In this document: positions 7,083 through 16,804 of the stretch, piece by piece
Position numbering within the stretch: position 1 is the stretch's first letter
Layout of the letters: the number at the start of each line of letters is the position of its first letter
DNA from: Clostridiales bacterium
Lineage (GTDB): Bacteria > Bacillota > Clostridia > Christensenellales > Aristaeellaceae
Reading direction: 5' to 3'
Assembly (NCBI GenBank): GCA_012728815.1
Contig: JAAYEI010000012.1
Span: 1 to 64,000 of the forward strand
Length of the DNA: 64,000 nucleotides
Notes under the pieces: generated by a model
Seen by the model: only the letters and a program-made list of their open reading frames with translations
Database searches by the model: none
What the model was told of the DNA's origin: nothing
Made by a program: the position numbers and the translations under genes

Positions 7083-9656
7083 ATGATTGATTTGTCTGGA
7101 ACCTGGCGCCTGCGCGCGGAACATCTGGATATGACGGCAGACCGCTGGATTGAAGTGGTTTCAAGAAAACCGGGGGCATTCGGGTTCCTGAAAAAGGAGG
7201 ACACGGGACGGCGGATGCCCCTTCAGGAAGGCTTCCTTGAGGCGCGCGTGCCGGGTGATGTCATTGAGCCATTGGTGGATCACGGGCTGCTGGAAGAGCC
7301 GCTGGAGAAGGAAAACGCCAGGGATGTCATGTGGCTGGACAGCCTGTCCTGGTGGTATATCCGGGATTTCAAGGTGTCCCGCAAGGACCTCCGGCACGAG
7401 CAGGTGCGCCTGTTCATTGAAACGCTGGACTACAAGGCCGACATTCTGATCAATGGCCGCCTGGCCGCAAGCCACCGCAATGCCTTCCGGCCGCTTGACG
7501 TGGATGTGAAGGAGTACCTGCAGGCTGGCCAGAACCAGATCATTGTCCGCCTGACAGGCGGCTATGAACTGCACCACCCCCAGGACGCGCTCACCTTCTA
7601 TAACAACAGCGCCCATGGCCAGCGGGTCTATCTGCGCAAGCCACAGTTCACCCATGGATGGGACTGGTGCAAGCCTGTTCCCACCTGCGGCATGGGGGGC
7701 GCGGTGAAGCTGGAGGGGCGCTCCGGCGCGGTCATCGCCTCCTTTTCCTGCGCGACGGAGCAGCTTGACCAGGCGGCAGCGCAGATGGCTTTCCGCTACA
7801 GCCTGGACAACCTGAGCGCCCACACGGCGGATGACGCGGTGATCAGGGGAAAGGTCACGCGAAACGGCAGAACCGTTCACACCTGGGTCCAGGACGCCTA
7901 CCTGGCCGGCGGGCTGAACCACTTCACCCACCGCTTTACCTTGAAAAACCCGGCGGTATGGTGGCCCAATGGTTCCGGCGACCAGCCGCTGTATGAAGTA
8001 AGCCTGAGCGTAACCTGCAAAGGCGTGCGCAACCACATGCCCAGAAAGAAAATCGGGGTGCGGACCATCCGCCTGGACATGGACAAGCTCAGCGACGGAA
8101 CCCGCAAGTTTGACCTCGTCGTCAACGGCAGGAAGATTTTCATGAAGGGGGGCAACTGGGTGCCGGCCGATTCGGTCTACCTGCGCATCCCCCAGGAGAA
8201 ATACGTGGCCCTGGTCAGCGAGGCGGCCGCCTGCAACAGCAACATGCTGCGTGTCTGGGGCGGCGGGCTGTATGAGCCGGATTGTTTCTATGACGCGTGC
8301 TCCGAGCTTGGCATCCTTGTCATGCAGGATTTCATGTTCGCCTGCGGCTTTTATCCTGAGACCCCCTGGTTTATGCATGAGGTCTCGCTGGAAGCCGATT
8401 ACCAGACCAAGCGGCTTGCGCACCAGGCCTGCCTGGCGCTCTGGGCAGGCAACAATGAAATCCACGAGAGCTATACCGACTGGTATGCAAGGCCGGGCAT
8501 GCAGCCTGACAAGCTGGGCGGCGCGCAAATTTTCAACTACCTGCTGCCGGACATCGTCAACAACAACACCCCGGGGGTGCACTACATGCCCTCCTCGCCG
8601 TTTTATGGGCGCAAGGCCAATGACCTGCTGGCGGGTGACTGCCACATCTGGAGCTGGACGCGTGCTGACCGGCCGACCGGGTTCAAGTTCTTCTATGAGC
8701 TGGAAGCCATGGACAGGATCGCGCAACAGGTGCGGTTCTCCAGCGAGTACGGCTTCTATGGCGCGCTCAAACTCAGCTCGGTCAGGCGGTTCCATGCGGG
8801 CGAGCCAGTGGTGAAGGGCGGCCCAATCTGGTTGTACCACGGGGAACACCCGGGCAAGCGCCGGATGATAGACCCCTCCATCAACAACCACCTGGTGGAC
8901 GCGGGGGAACTGGACGCGGAAGACTACCTGCGCTACGCTGGCATCGCCCAGGGCTTGATGTATGGGGAGCTGGCCATGGCGCTGCGCCGCCAGCCGCAGA
9001 CCTCAGGGCATCTGATCTGGATGTATAACGATTGCTGGCCGGAAACCGGGTGGAGCGTGATCGATTATTACCTCACCCGCAAGACCTCCTTCTATTTTCT
9101 CAAGCGCGCCCACCAGCCCTGCCTGATGGTGTTGCGTGAACTGGCAGGCGGAAGCCTGTCGCTGGTCATCGCCAATGACAGCCCCCTTGCCATGGAAGCC
9201 ACCCTGGAATGCGGGCACATGGACTTTCACGGCAACAGGGCGGCGGTTCAGGAGCTGGCTGTGAAGGTGCCGGCTTTCTCCTGGCAGGAATACAGCCTGC
9301 ATGGCATCCAGCGGCAGGAGGAACCCGGGCTGTATTATGCCCTGGACAGGCAAACAGGCGATTTTACCACAAGCGTCCGCGCCTACCTGCGCGATCTGCA
9401 GCTCCCTGAAGCCAGCATCCAGGTGCGGTCCGAGCCCTCAGGCCCGGACACCCTTGTCACCGTCACGGCCAGCGCCTTTGTGCCGGTGCTGGAAATCCAG
9501 ACAGGGGATGACAGGCAAAAGATGAGCGACAATTATTTCCAGTTGCTGCCAGGCCTGCCCAGGCACATCCGCATCACCGGGCAGGCCCACAACATCAGCG
9601 CGGTGCCCCTGCCCCTTGGGTACGCGCCTGAAAGGGTAAAAAGCGATGATCACTAA
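7083..9656 (+). CDS. Glycoside hydrolase family 2, beta-mannosidase-like
   Basis: An 857-residue cytoplasmic GH2 enzyme; there is no signal peptide. It has an N-terminal jelly-roll (DLSGTWRLRA, then VPGDV), an immunoglobulin-like middle domain and a TIM barrel. The catalytic pair is clear: acid/base E459 in WAGNNEIHE and nucleophile E555 in SSEYGFYG. The DFMFACGFYPE and RVWGGGLYEPD stretches are typical of beta-mannosidases rather than beta-galactosidases. I start it at the ATG at 7083, with AAGGGGAG upstream. Its last 11 bases overlap the next gene, so the two are probably translationally coupled. It likely removes terminal beta-mannose from imported oligosaccharides; beta-glucuronidase-like activity is less likely. 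Confidence 0.93.
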   Translation: MIDLSGTWRLRAEHLDMTADRWIEVVSRKPGAFGFLKKEDTGRRMPLQEGFLEARVPGDVIEPLVDHGLLEEPLEKENARDVMWLDSLSWWYIRDFKVSRKDLRHEQVRLFIETLDYKADILINGRLAASHRNAFRPLDVDVKEYLQAGQNQIIVRLTGGYELHHPQDALTFYNNSAHGQRVYLRKPQFTHGWDWCKPVPTCGMGGAVKLEGRSGAVIASFSCATEQLDQAAAQMAFRYSLDNLSAHTADDAVIRGKVTRNGRTVHTWVQDAYLAGGLNHFTHRFTLKNPAVWWPNGSGDQPLYEVSLSVTCKGVRNHMPRKKIGVRTIRLDMDKLSDGTRKFDLVVNGRKIFMKGGNWVPADSVYLRIPQEKYVALVSEAAACNSNMLRVWGGGLYEPDCFYDACSELGILVMQDFMFACGFYPETPWFMHEVSLEADYQTKRLAHQACLALWAGNNEIHESYTDWYARPGMQPDKLGGAQIFNYLLPDIVNNNTPGVHYMPSSPFYGRKANDLLAGDCHIWSWTRADRPTGFKFFYELEAMDRIAQQVRFSSEYGFYGALKLSSVRRFHAGEPVVKGGPIWLYHGEHPGKRRMIDPSINNHLVDAGELDAEDYLRYAGIAQGLMYGELAMALRRQPQTSGHLIWMYNDCWPETGWSVIDYYLTRKTSFYFLKRAHQPCLMVLRELAGGSLSLVIANDSPLAMEATLECGHMDFHGNRAAVQELAVKVPAFSWQEYSLHGIQRQEEPGLYYALDRQTGDFTTSVRAYLRDLQLPEASIQVRSEPSGPDTLVTVTASAFVPVLEIQTGDDRQKMSDNYFQLLPGLPRHIRITGQAHNISAVPLPLGYAPERVKSDDH

Positions 9657-10542
9657 AAAGGTGCTGCTTGACACGGACATCGGAAATGACATTGACGACG
9701 CGTTTGCCCTCGCGTATCTGCTGCGGCAGCCGGCCTGCGAGCTGATGGGGATCACCACGGTCAGCGGGGAAACCAACAAGCGCGCCGCCATGGCAAGCGC
9801 CATGTGCCAGGCCGCAGGCAGGCCGGACATTCCTATCTTCCCCGGCGTTGAGCAGCCGCTTCTTGCCCGGCAGCTTCAGCCGGAAACCACGCAGTTCCCG
9901 GCAATCGCGCAGGTGCCGCACCAGGAGGCCTTTCCCGCGGGCAAGGCGCTCCGGCACATGCAGGAGACCATCCGCGCCAACCCGGGCGACATCAGCCTGC
10001 TGGCCATCGGCCCCATGACAAACATCGCGCTCCTGTTCGCCATGGACCCGGAGATCCCGGCGCTATTGAAGGAACTGGTCCTGATGTGCGGCGTGTTCAC
10101 CTACAAGCTGCAGCCCTACCTTTGTCTGAGCGAATGGAACGCCCGCTGTGACCCGCATGCCACCGCCATGGTGTACAGGGCCGGGGTGCCTGCAAGCTGC
10201 TCCATCGGGCTGGATGTCACAACCAGGACCACCATGGGCGTGCAGGACATCCGGTCCAGGCTTTCCGGCCCGGTGGGCAGCCTGCTGGGCCGCTTCCTGG
10301 ACGCGCGCGGCGCCCCCCAGACCCCGGTCACCTTTCACGACCCCCTGGCCGCGGCGGTCATGTTTGAACCCGAGGTCTGCCGGTTTGAGAGGGGGCGGGT
10401 CCGGGTGGAACTTGAGAGCACCGCGCTGGCCGGCTTGACAGAATGGCAGGCAGAGAAGGACGGTCCGCACAGCGTGGCCTTTGATGTGAACGCGCCGGCG
10501 TTTTTCAGGCATTACTGGGATGTTCTGGGCGCGCAGGGATAG
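9646..10542 (+). CDS. Nucleoside hydrolase family protein
   Basis: A 298-residue member of the inosine-uridine nucleoside N-ribohydrolase family. The calcium-binding aspartate cluster DTDIGNDIDDA is at residues 9-19. Later family stretches include AIGPMTNIALLF, and WNARCDPHA takes the place of the usual EFN(I/F)xxDPEA. It overlaps the end of the GH2 gene by 11 bases. Its place inside a glycosidase operon is odd for nucleoside salvage, so it may act on another N- or O-glycosidic bond. Family assignment is firm; substrate is open. Confidence 0.88.
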   Translation: MITKKVLLDTDIGNDIDDAFALAYLLRQPACELMGITTVSGETNKRAAMASAMCQAAGRPDIPIFPGVEQPLLARQLQPETTQFPAIAQVPHQEAFPAGKALRHMQETIRANPGDISLLAIGPMTNIALLFAMDPEIPALLKELVLMCGVFTYKLQPYLCLSEWNARCDPHATAMVYRAGVPASCSIGLDVTTRTTMGVQDIRSRLSGPVGSLLGRFLDARGAPQTPVTFHDPLAAAVMFEPEVCRFERGRVRVELESTALAGLTEWQAEKDGPHSVAFDVNAPAFFRHYWDVLGAQG

Positions 10543-10596
10543 AAAGCTTCGAACAGCCCGCTTTCCCCGCCGCAGGACAACAGGGAGGAAGGCCGC

Positions 10597-13083
10597 ATGG
10601 CCCATACATACCACGGCAACTATACAGGCGAACACATCCAGCATATCGCCTACCCGCTTGGCGGCATCGGCACCGGCATGCTCTGCCTGGAAGGCACGGG
10701 GGCCCTGTCCCATGTTTCACTCTACCACCGGCCCGCCATGTACTATGAGCCGCTGATGTTTGCCGCGCTGTCGCTGGGACCGGGCCAGGCCCAACAGGGC
10801 ATCGTGCTGGAAGGGCAGGTGCCGCCCACCAAGGTGTTCCGGGTGCCCGGCGGCGGGAGCGGGCTGTATGGAAAATCATACGGATTGCCCCGCTTTGAAA
10901 GCTGCTCCTTTGAAAGCAGGTTTCCTTTCGCGTCTGTCATGCTGGAGGACAACCAGGTTCCGGTTTCGGTTGGCATCACAGCCTGGAGCCCCTTCATCCC
11001 CGGTGACAGCGGCAACTCCAGCCTGCCCTGCGCGGCGCTTGAGTACGCTTTTACCAACCTGACCCGGGACAGCCTGGAGATGCAGTTCTCGTTTCATGTG
11101 TCCAAAGAGGCCATCCTGCCCGCGCAGGACCACACCGCCCCCCATCGCGTCAGCTCGCGCGGCAAGGGCTTTTGCCTGGCGCGCCTGGCGGGGGATCCCC
11201 TGCGGGAAGCCGCCTGGCTTGCTGTAGCCAGTGATGACGAAAATGCCCAGGCGGACTGCCGCTGGTTCCGAGGAGGCTGGTTTGACACGCTGACCACCCT
11301 GTGGAACAAGGTGGAGCGCGGCGGGTTTTCCCCAGCCGGCCCCTGGCAGGAGGGGCCGCCGTCGCCGGGCGCGTCCCTGTTTGTGCCGTGCAGGCTTCAG
11401 CCGGGGGAAACCCGTACCATCAGGGTGATGATTTCCTGGTATGTGCCCGATTCCCAACTGGACACCCTGACCCCGGACCAGGAACTTTCCCCGGGCAAAA
11501 CGGGCCAGGCGGGAAGGTATTACAGGCCCTGGTATGCGGCCAGGTTTGACGGCATCGCGCAGGTTGCCGATCATTTCATCAGCCATTACAGCGCATTGAA
11601 GTACAAAACCCGCCGCTTCACCGATTGCCTGTACGCCTCCACCCTGCCCGGGGAAGTGATGGAGGCGGTCACAGCCAACCTGTCCATCCTCAAATCGCCC
11701 ACCCTGCTGGTGGATGAGGGAGGGAGGCTCTGGGGCTGGGAGGGCTGCAATGACCAGGAGGGCTGCTGCGCGGGCAGCTGCACCCATGTCTGGAACTATG
11801 CCCAGGCCATCCCCCACCTGTTCCCGGACCTGGAGCGCAGCCTGCGCGAGACGGAATTCCTGGTGTCCCAGGACAGCACCGGGCACCAGAATTTCCGCGC
11901 TGCCCTGCCGCTCCGCGATTACCGGCACAGCTTTCATGCCGCGGCTGACGGCCAGCTGGGCGGCATTCTGAAGGTATGGAGGGATTTTCTCATTTCAGGC
12001 GACAGGCAGTGGCTCAACAGCCTGTGGCCCCGGGTCAGGCAGAGCCTGGATTACTGCATCAGCGCCTGGGATCCCGAGCGCGCCGGGGTGCTCAGTGAGC
12101 CCCACCACAACACCTATGACATTGAATTCTGGGGCCCGGACGGGATGTGCACCTCCATCTACCTGGGCGCGCTGCAGGCGGCGGTGCACATTGCCCGCGT
12201 GCTGGACGACGACGAACGCGCCGGCGCCTATGGCAGCCTGTACCAGAGGGGCCGTGCCTACATGGAGCAGCGCCTGTTCAACGGAGAGTATTTTGTTCAG
12301 GAGGTGCGATCCGCGCCCAGGACCAGCATGGCCACCCGCGGCCTGGAAATGACCGGGGTTCAGTCCCCCGAGGCGCACAGCCTGTTTCTGCGGGAAGGCC
12401 CCAAGTACCAGTACGGGGAGGGGTGTCTGTCCGATGGCATCCTGGGCGCCTGGTTGTCCCGTGTGTGCAAGCTGGAAGCCCCGCTGGTCCAGCCTGGCAT
12501 GGTGGCCTCCCACCTGCGCAGCGTGTTCAGATACAACTTCAGGCGCAGCCTGCAGCGCCATGCGAACCCGCAGCGCCCGGGGTTCGCGCTGGGGAAGGAA
12601 GCCGGCCTGGTCCTGTGCAGCTGGCCAAGGGGCGGAAAGCCCAGCCTGCCCTTTGTCTACAGCGATGAGGTGTGGCCGGGCATTGAGTACCAGGTGGCCT
12701 CCCACCTGGCGATGATTGGCTGTGTGGACGAGGCGCTGGCCATCGTGCGGGCTGTGCGGGACAGGTTTGATGGCACCGTGCGCAACCCCTATAATGAGTA
12801 TGAATGCGGCCATTGGTACGCGCGCTCCCTGGCCTCCTATGCCCTGCTTCAGGCCTTCAGCGGCGCCTCCTACGACGCGTACAGGCAGCAGATGACCCTG
12901 TCCCCGGCCATCCCGGGTGACTTCGCCTGTTTTATCGCGGTGCGCAGCGGCTATGGCCTGGTGGGTGTGCGCGGCGGCAAGCCCTTTCTGGAGGTCGCCG
13001 CAGGCCAGATCCCGGTCAAAGAATGGCAATACAGCCCCTGGTCAGCGCCGGAACCCGGCCGGGCCCAGGGAGGGGGAGAATAA
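10597..13083 (+). CDS. Glycoside hydrolase family 116 (GBA2-like) enzyme
   Basis: An 828-residue protein with the family N-terminal signature YPLGGIGTGML near residue 25, a beta-sandwich N-terminal domain and an (alpha/alpha)6 barrel. A glutamate in LSEPHHNTYD (E501) occupies the family's nucleophile region. SDEVWPGIEYQ (D690-E691) matches the acid/base region, as in archaeal GH116 and human GBA2. Known members hydrolyse beta-glucosides, beta-xylosides, GlcNAc-beta-linkages or glucosylceramide. It has no signal peptide, so it acts on imported material. The preceding GGGAGGAAGGCC is its ribosome binding site, and the next gene begins 2 bases after its stop. Confidence 0.9.
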   Translation: MAHTYHGNYTGEHIQHIAYPLGGIGTGMLCLEGTGALSHVSLYHRPAMYYEPLMFAALSLGPGQAQQGIVLEGQVPPTKVFRVPGGGSGLYGKSYGLPRFESCSFESRFPFASVMLEDNQVPVSVGITAWSPFIPGDSGNSSLPCAALEYAFTNLTRDSLEMQFSFHVSKEAILPAQDHTAPHRVSSRGKGFCLARLAGDPLREAAWLAVASDDENAQADCRWFRGGWFDTLTTLWNKVERGGFSPAGPWQEGPPSPGASLFVPCRLQPGETRTIRVMISWYVPDSQLDTLTPDQELSPGKTGQAGRYYRPWYAARFDGIAQVADHFISHYSALKYKTRRFTDCLYASTLPGEVMEAVTANLSILKSPTLLVDEGGRLWGWEGCNDQEGCCAGSCTHVWNYAQAIPHLFPDLERSLRETEFLVSQDSTGHQNFRAALPLRDYRHSFHAAADGQLGGILKVWRDFLISGDRQWLNSLWPRVRQSLDYCISAWDPERAGVLSEPHHNTYDIEFWGPDGMCTSIYLGALQAAVHIARVLDDDERAGAYGSLYQRGRAYMEQRLFNGEYFVQEVRSAPRTSMATRGLEMTGVQSPEAHSLFLREGPKYQYGEGCLSDGILGAWLSRVCKLEAPLVQPGMVASHLRSVFRYNFRRSLQRHANPQRPGFALGKEAGLVLCSWPRGGKPSLPFVYSDEVWPGIEYQVASHLAMIGCVDEALAIVRAVRDRFDGTVRNPYNEYECGHWYARSLASYALLQAFSGASYDAYRQQMTLSPAIPGDFACFIAVRSGYGLVGVRGGKPFLEVAAGQIPVKEWQYSPWSAPEPGRAQGGGE

Positions 13084-13084
13084 C

Positions 13085-14182
13085 ATGCCCAGGTTCACCG
13101 AGTCCCAGTGGGAAACCCTGCAAGCCACCTACCGCGATTGGTGGGCCGGGGCGCTTCGCCGCCCGATTGTGCCTGTGGTTACCCTGAAGGAAGGCCAGGC
13201 AAGGCACAGGCCGCCCGCGCCGCTGTTGACGCAGGAGACCTGTGCGGACTTCAGCTTCAGCCCCCAGCAGCTGATTGACCGGATGGACTACGAGCTGTCC
13301 CTGTGCCGCTATCCGCGGGATTCCTTCCCATACTTCAACATGTGGGTCTTTGGCCCGGGTGTCGCGGCGGCCCTGCTGGGGGCAAGGCTGGACAACCGCA
13401 CAGGCAGCGTCTGGTTCTTTCCTGAACGCAAGGTTCCCATCCAGGAATTGACCTTCAGCTATGACCCGGACAACCGCTGGCTGCGGCGCATCAAGGCGAT
13501 TTACCGGGAGGCGGTCGCGCGTTGGCAGGGCGAGGTCATCATCGGGATGGTGGACCTGGGCGGCGTGCTGGACATCCTGGCAACCTTCCTGGGCAGCCAG
13601 GAACTGCTGCTCCACCTCTATGACAACCCCTGGCATGTCAAGCGCCTGGCAGGTGAAATCACCGAACTGTGGCTTCGCTTTTATGATGAGATCAATGACA
13701 TCCTGCGGCCCTGTGCCAGGGGGTACAGCGACTGGCTGGGCGTGTACAGCGAGTCCCCTTCCTATGTGCTCCAGAGCGATTTTTCCTACATGATCAGCCC
13801 TGAAATGTTCAGGGAGTTTGCCCTGGGTGAGCTGGACAGCACCAGCCAAAGGCTGCACCGCGCGTTTTTCCACCTGGATGGCGTGGGCATGCTCAGGCAC
13901 CTGGATGACCTGCTCGGGCTGCCCGGCATCCATGGCATTCAGTGGGTGCAGGGCGACGGAAAGCCAGGCCAGGACCAGTGGCCGGAAGTGTACCGGAAAA
14001 TCACGGCTGCGGGGAAGCGCGTCCACATGAACGGGGGGCTGGACACCCTCTGCGCGGTGATCCGGCAGACCGGAAGCGCCCCCCTGATCCACCATGCGGC
14101 CATCACCATCACACCGCAAGAGGAGTATGCCGTGCTCAAGCGGCTGGACAGCATTTCATCAATCGCTCATCTTGAGCCCTGA
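13085..14182 (+). CDS. Uroporphyrinogen decarboxylase-fold protein of unknown role
   Basis: A 365-residue protein resembling the URO-D/MtaA methyltransferase superfamily: LLHLYDNPWHVKRL in the middle, SDFSYMISPEMFREF, FFHLDGVGMLRHLDDLL, and a C-terminal HMNGGLDTL. In MtaA/MtbA methyltransferases the last motif carries a zinc cysteine (H-x-C-G). Here it is H314-M315-N316-G317, so that zinc site is absent. The start at 13085 follows GGGAGGGGGAG and lies 2 bases after the GH116 stop. It is the last gene of the glycan operon. It is not a heme enzyme by context; a role on methylated or otherwise modified glycans is only a guess. Confidence 0.8.
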   Translation: MPRFTESQWETLQATYRDWWAGALRRPIVPVVTLKEGQARHRPPAPLLTQETCADFSFSPQQLIDRMDYELSLCRYPRDSFPYFNMWVFGPGVAAALLGARLDNRTGSVWFFPERKVPIQELTFSYDPDNRWLRRIKAIYREAVARWQGEVIIGMVDLGGVLDILATFLGSQELLLHLYDNPWHVKRLAGEITELWLRFYDEINDILRPCARGYSDWLGVYSESPSYVLQSDFSYMISPEMFREFALGELDSTSQRLHRAFFHLDGVGMLRHLDDLLGLPGIHGIQWVQGDGKPGQDQWPEVYRKITAAGKRVHMNGGLDTLCAVIRQTGSAPLIHHAAITITPQEEYAVLKRLDSISSIAHLEP

Positions 14183-14410
14183 CCTGATGCGCTCCCAGGA
14201 AATGCAGGCTCCCAAAAGAGCAAACAGAAGGGGACGGAACGTTGTGACCTACCCCTCTGTTAATGTATATTTATTGCTGTGAAATCTGAATCACCATGGT
14301 CTCCACGGTGCAGCAAAGCATAACCAGGCTAGTCACCATGAAGATGAGAAACCCGTCACTCCCTCAAATCTCTCAGTTTTATTAAAAGCACCCCACAAAC
14401 ACGGATGCAC

Positions 14411-15330
14411 CTAATATGCCGCCATCTCCCGTGCCAACTGCAGCAGCTGCGCCTCATTGACATAGCTTGCCAGGCACCCCACTGCCTTGACACAGGTCCC
14501 GCCGGTGATGTTGCCATACACCGCGCAGGTGATCGGGTCCGCCCCGTGATACAGCCCATAGGTAAACCCCGCAAGGAAGGCATCGCCGGCCCCGGTGCTG
14601 TCCACGGCCACCAAATCCTTCAGGGGCGGCACGATTGTTTGCTGGCCGTCTTTGTACAGCAGGCAGCCGTCCTTTCCAAGCTTGATGACCACCGTTTCAA
14701 AGAAGGGTGCCAGGATCCTGGCTGCGTCCAGCGGGTTGCTTGTCCCGGTAATCTGCATGGCCTCCTTGTCATTGGGGGTATACCAATCCGCCAGCCTCAT
14801 GACCTCTTCCATGGTGGCAAGGCTCATGTCCTCCCGCCATCCGGTGTCATACACCAGCAGCACGCCCGCCTGCTTGAGGGAGGGATAAATGGGCAGCATG
14901 TCTTCCTGCATCAGCACAATGCCCGCCCCCTGCGACAGGGCCAGGGCCTGCTGCTGCATGCCCTGTGTGATGGTGATTTGATCTGAATAGCTGATAAAGG
15001 CCCGGTCCCGCTCGGTGATGACGGCGCTGGTCAGGTTCACCGGCATGGCCTCCCCGGCATGGCCTCCCCGGCATACAGGTTATGGGGGGCCACACCGTTC
15101 GCTTCAAACTGCGATTTGGCAAAGGCGGAAAACTGGTCTTTCCCCAGCAGGGTCTGAATCTGACAGGGCACCCCCAGGCGGCCCAGGTTGATGAGGGTGG
15201 CCGGGATGCCGCCCCCCAACTGCATGGAGAAGCCCTTTGCGTAAATTTCCTCTCCCTCCCGGGGCACCCGGGGCATCCCGGAATACAGCAGGTCCACATT
15301 GGTCTTTCCAAAGCCTGTCACCCAGTTCAT
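14411..15330 (-). pseudogene. PfkB-family sugar kinase split by a 14-bp tandem duplication
   Basis: Two frames on the minus strand together make one ribokinase-family protein. The N-terminal 97-codon part (from 15330, preceded by GGGAG) contains GFGKTNVDL and QLGGGIPATLINLGRLG. The C-terminal part, ending at 14411, contains the family signature VDSTGAGDAFLAGF with the catalytic GAGD aspartate. They are out of frame because a 14-base unit occurs twice in tandem at 15042-15055 and 15056-15069. Removing one copy restores NLYAGEAMPVNLTSAV and a 301-residue protein of normal family length. As written, the first frame ends shortly after EAMPGRPCR. It lies downstream of the GH4 gene on the same strand. 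It could be a true mutation, a reversible switch or a sequence error. Confidence 0.85.
15042..15069. repeat. 14-bp tandem duplication inside the kinase gene
   Basis: GGCATGGCCTCCCC is present twice, head to tail, and is followed by a partial third copy (GGCAT, 15070-15074). The extra 14 bases cause the frameshift described for the PfkB kinase. Short perfect tandem repeats like this are typical of slipped-strand replication. Confidence 0.95.
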
Positions 15331-15436
15331 CGTTTGACGCTCCCTGATGTCTTGGTCGGATAGGTGCTGCTTGTTCCAAATGCTCTGTTCACGGCGCTTT
15401 GCTGTTCATGCCCGCCAAATGGCCAGCGGGCATGAG

Positions 15437-16804
15437 CTAAGCCCCCCATGGCCCTGTAAACCCTTCATTCAGCGCGATGTAGGCCGCGGACAGCTTGTCC
15501 GCCAGGGAATAGCTGTTCACCAAGGGGTGTAGCATCAGGGCCTGGACCGCCAGCTTGCGGCTGCGCTCCACAATTGCCTTGGCGCCGGTGCGCTCATAGA
15601 ACTTGACCCTGGAGACCAGCTCCCGCTGGTCTGCCGGCACTTTGGGAAAACGCCTGGGTGTACAGGTCTGTGAATCTATATCGCAGGTGACCTCCACCGT
15701 GTCCGTGTCCAGCAGAAAATCCACCGCCCCTTGATTGGGCACGGTGAGCACCATGCTGCCCTTCTTGCCGGACTTCATGATATCAATGAAGTTCAAGGCT
15801 ACCCCGGCGTACCCGCCATCGTCCTTCTTGAAGGGGTCAAAGCGCCAGGGCTTGTCGCGCTTCACGCCCGTTTCCTTAGCCATGTACTGGGCTTCCCGCT
15901 CCCCGTACCATTTGGTAAAAATGGACAGGGCCCGGTCAAACTCCGCATGGGGGTCAATGCCGGCCATCTCCTGCTGCATGGCGCTGTTGATGTCCAGGAT
16001 GATGTCCCCCCGGGTCTTGCCGGCCTGCAGGATGTTCCTGACCGCCTGTTCACGGTAGTAGTAGTAATACAGGTATTCATTGGGCACATAGCCCAAAAAC
16101 TGCAGCAGGTCAGGGGTAAAGAAGCGCAAATCCGTCTGCTGGCGGGCCTTGGGGTTGGTGAGCAAGTCCGGCACCAAGTTCTTCCCGTCCAGGGTGATGG
16201 TGTGGAACCAGGACAGGTGGTTCAAACCAAACAGGTCCGCTTCCATGCGGCTGATGTCCGCCCCATACAGGTCCGCAAACTGGTGCATCATGCCGCTGGG
16301 GGCGTCACAGATGCCGTAGGTGAAGTCGTATCCCGCATCCCGGAGGGCCTGGGACACAATGCCCACAGGGTTGGTGAAGTTGAACACCCTGGCCCCCGGC
16401 TTGGCATATTTCCTGACCATGTCGCAGTACTTCATCAGGGCCGGGATGGAGCGCATGGCAAAGGAAAAGCCCGCGGCCCCGGTGGTTTCCTGCCCCAAAA
16501 CGCCCTCATCCAAAGCGATGTGCTCATCCCGGGTGCGCATCTGGTCGCCCCCTACCCTCAGGGTGGTGATCACATGGTCAGCCCCGGAAATGGCTTCCTG
16601 TGCTTCTGTTGTCAGGCGCAGGCGCATGTTTGGGGCAATCATCTGCCCCACCTGCTGGGCCATGCCGCCAAACAAGGCCAGCTTGTCCGGATCAATGTCC
16701 ATGAACACCAGCTCCGTGATGCCCAGGGCTTCCGCCCGCTGGGCAATGCTCTTGGCCAAAAACATCGACCTGCCGCCCCCGCCGCCAATGACGCACAGCT
16801 TCAT
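15437..16804 (-). CDS. Glycoside hydrolase family 4 (6-phospho-glycosidase)
   Basis: A 455-residue NAD- and metal-dependent glycosidase. The N-terminal Rossmann motif is VIGGGGGRSM (residues 5-14), followed by VFMDID. The family stretches TLRVGG, NFTNPVG (residues 142-148), GICDAP and FGLNHLSWFH are all present. C166 and H196 fit the metal-binding pair and have the same 30-residue spacing as in 6-phospho-beta-glucosidase BglT. The chemistry uses a transient oxidation at C3 rather than acid/base hydrolysis. AAAGGGAGG precedes the ATG. It is transcribed with the broken PfkB kinase just downstream. The likely substrate is a phosphorylated beta-glycoside; alpha-specific members cannot be excluded. 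Confidence 0.92.
   Translation of the reverse strand: MKLCVIGGGGGRSMFLAKSIAQRAEALGITELVFMDIDPDKLALFGGMAQQVGQMIAPNMRLRLTTEAQEAISGADHVITTLRVGGDQMRTRDEHIALDEGVLGQETTGAAGFSFAMRSIPALMKYCDMVRKYAKPGARVFNFTNPVGIVSQALRDAGYDFTYGICDAPSGMMHQFADLYGADISRMEADLFGLNHLSWFHTITLDGKNLVPDLLTNPKARQQTDLRFFTPDLLQFLGYVPNEYLYYYYYREQAVRNILQAGKTRGDIILDINSAMQQEMAGIDPHAEFDRALSIFTKWYGEREAQYMAKETGVKRDKPWRFDPFKKDDGGYAGVALNFIDIMKSGKKGSMVLTVPNQGAVDFLLDTDTVEVTCDIDSQTCTPRRFPKVPADQRELVSRVKFYERTGAKAIVERSRKLAVQALMLHPLVNSYSLADKLSAAYIALNEGFTGPWGA

Noticed and set aside
14292..14310. CACCATGG/CCACGGTG imperfect palindrome between the URO-D and kinase genes
   Set aside because: The short stem contains a mismatch and no T-run follows, so I could not support it as a terminator or operator.
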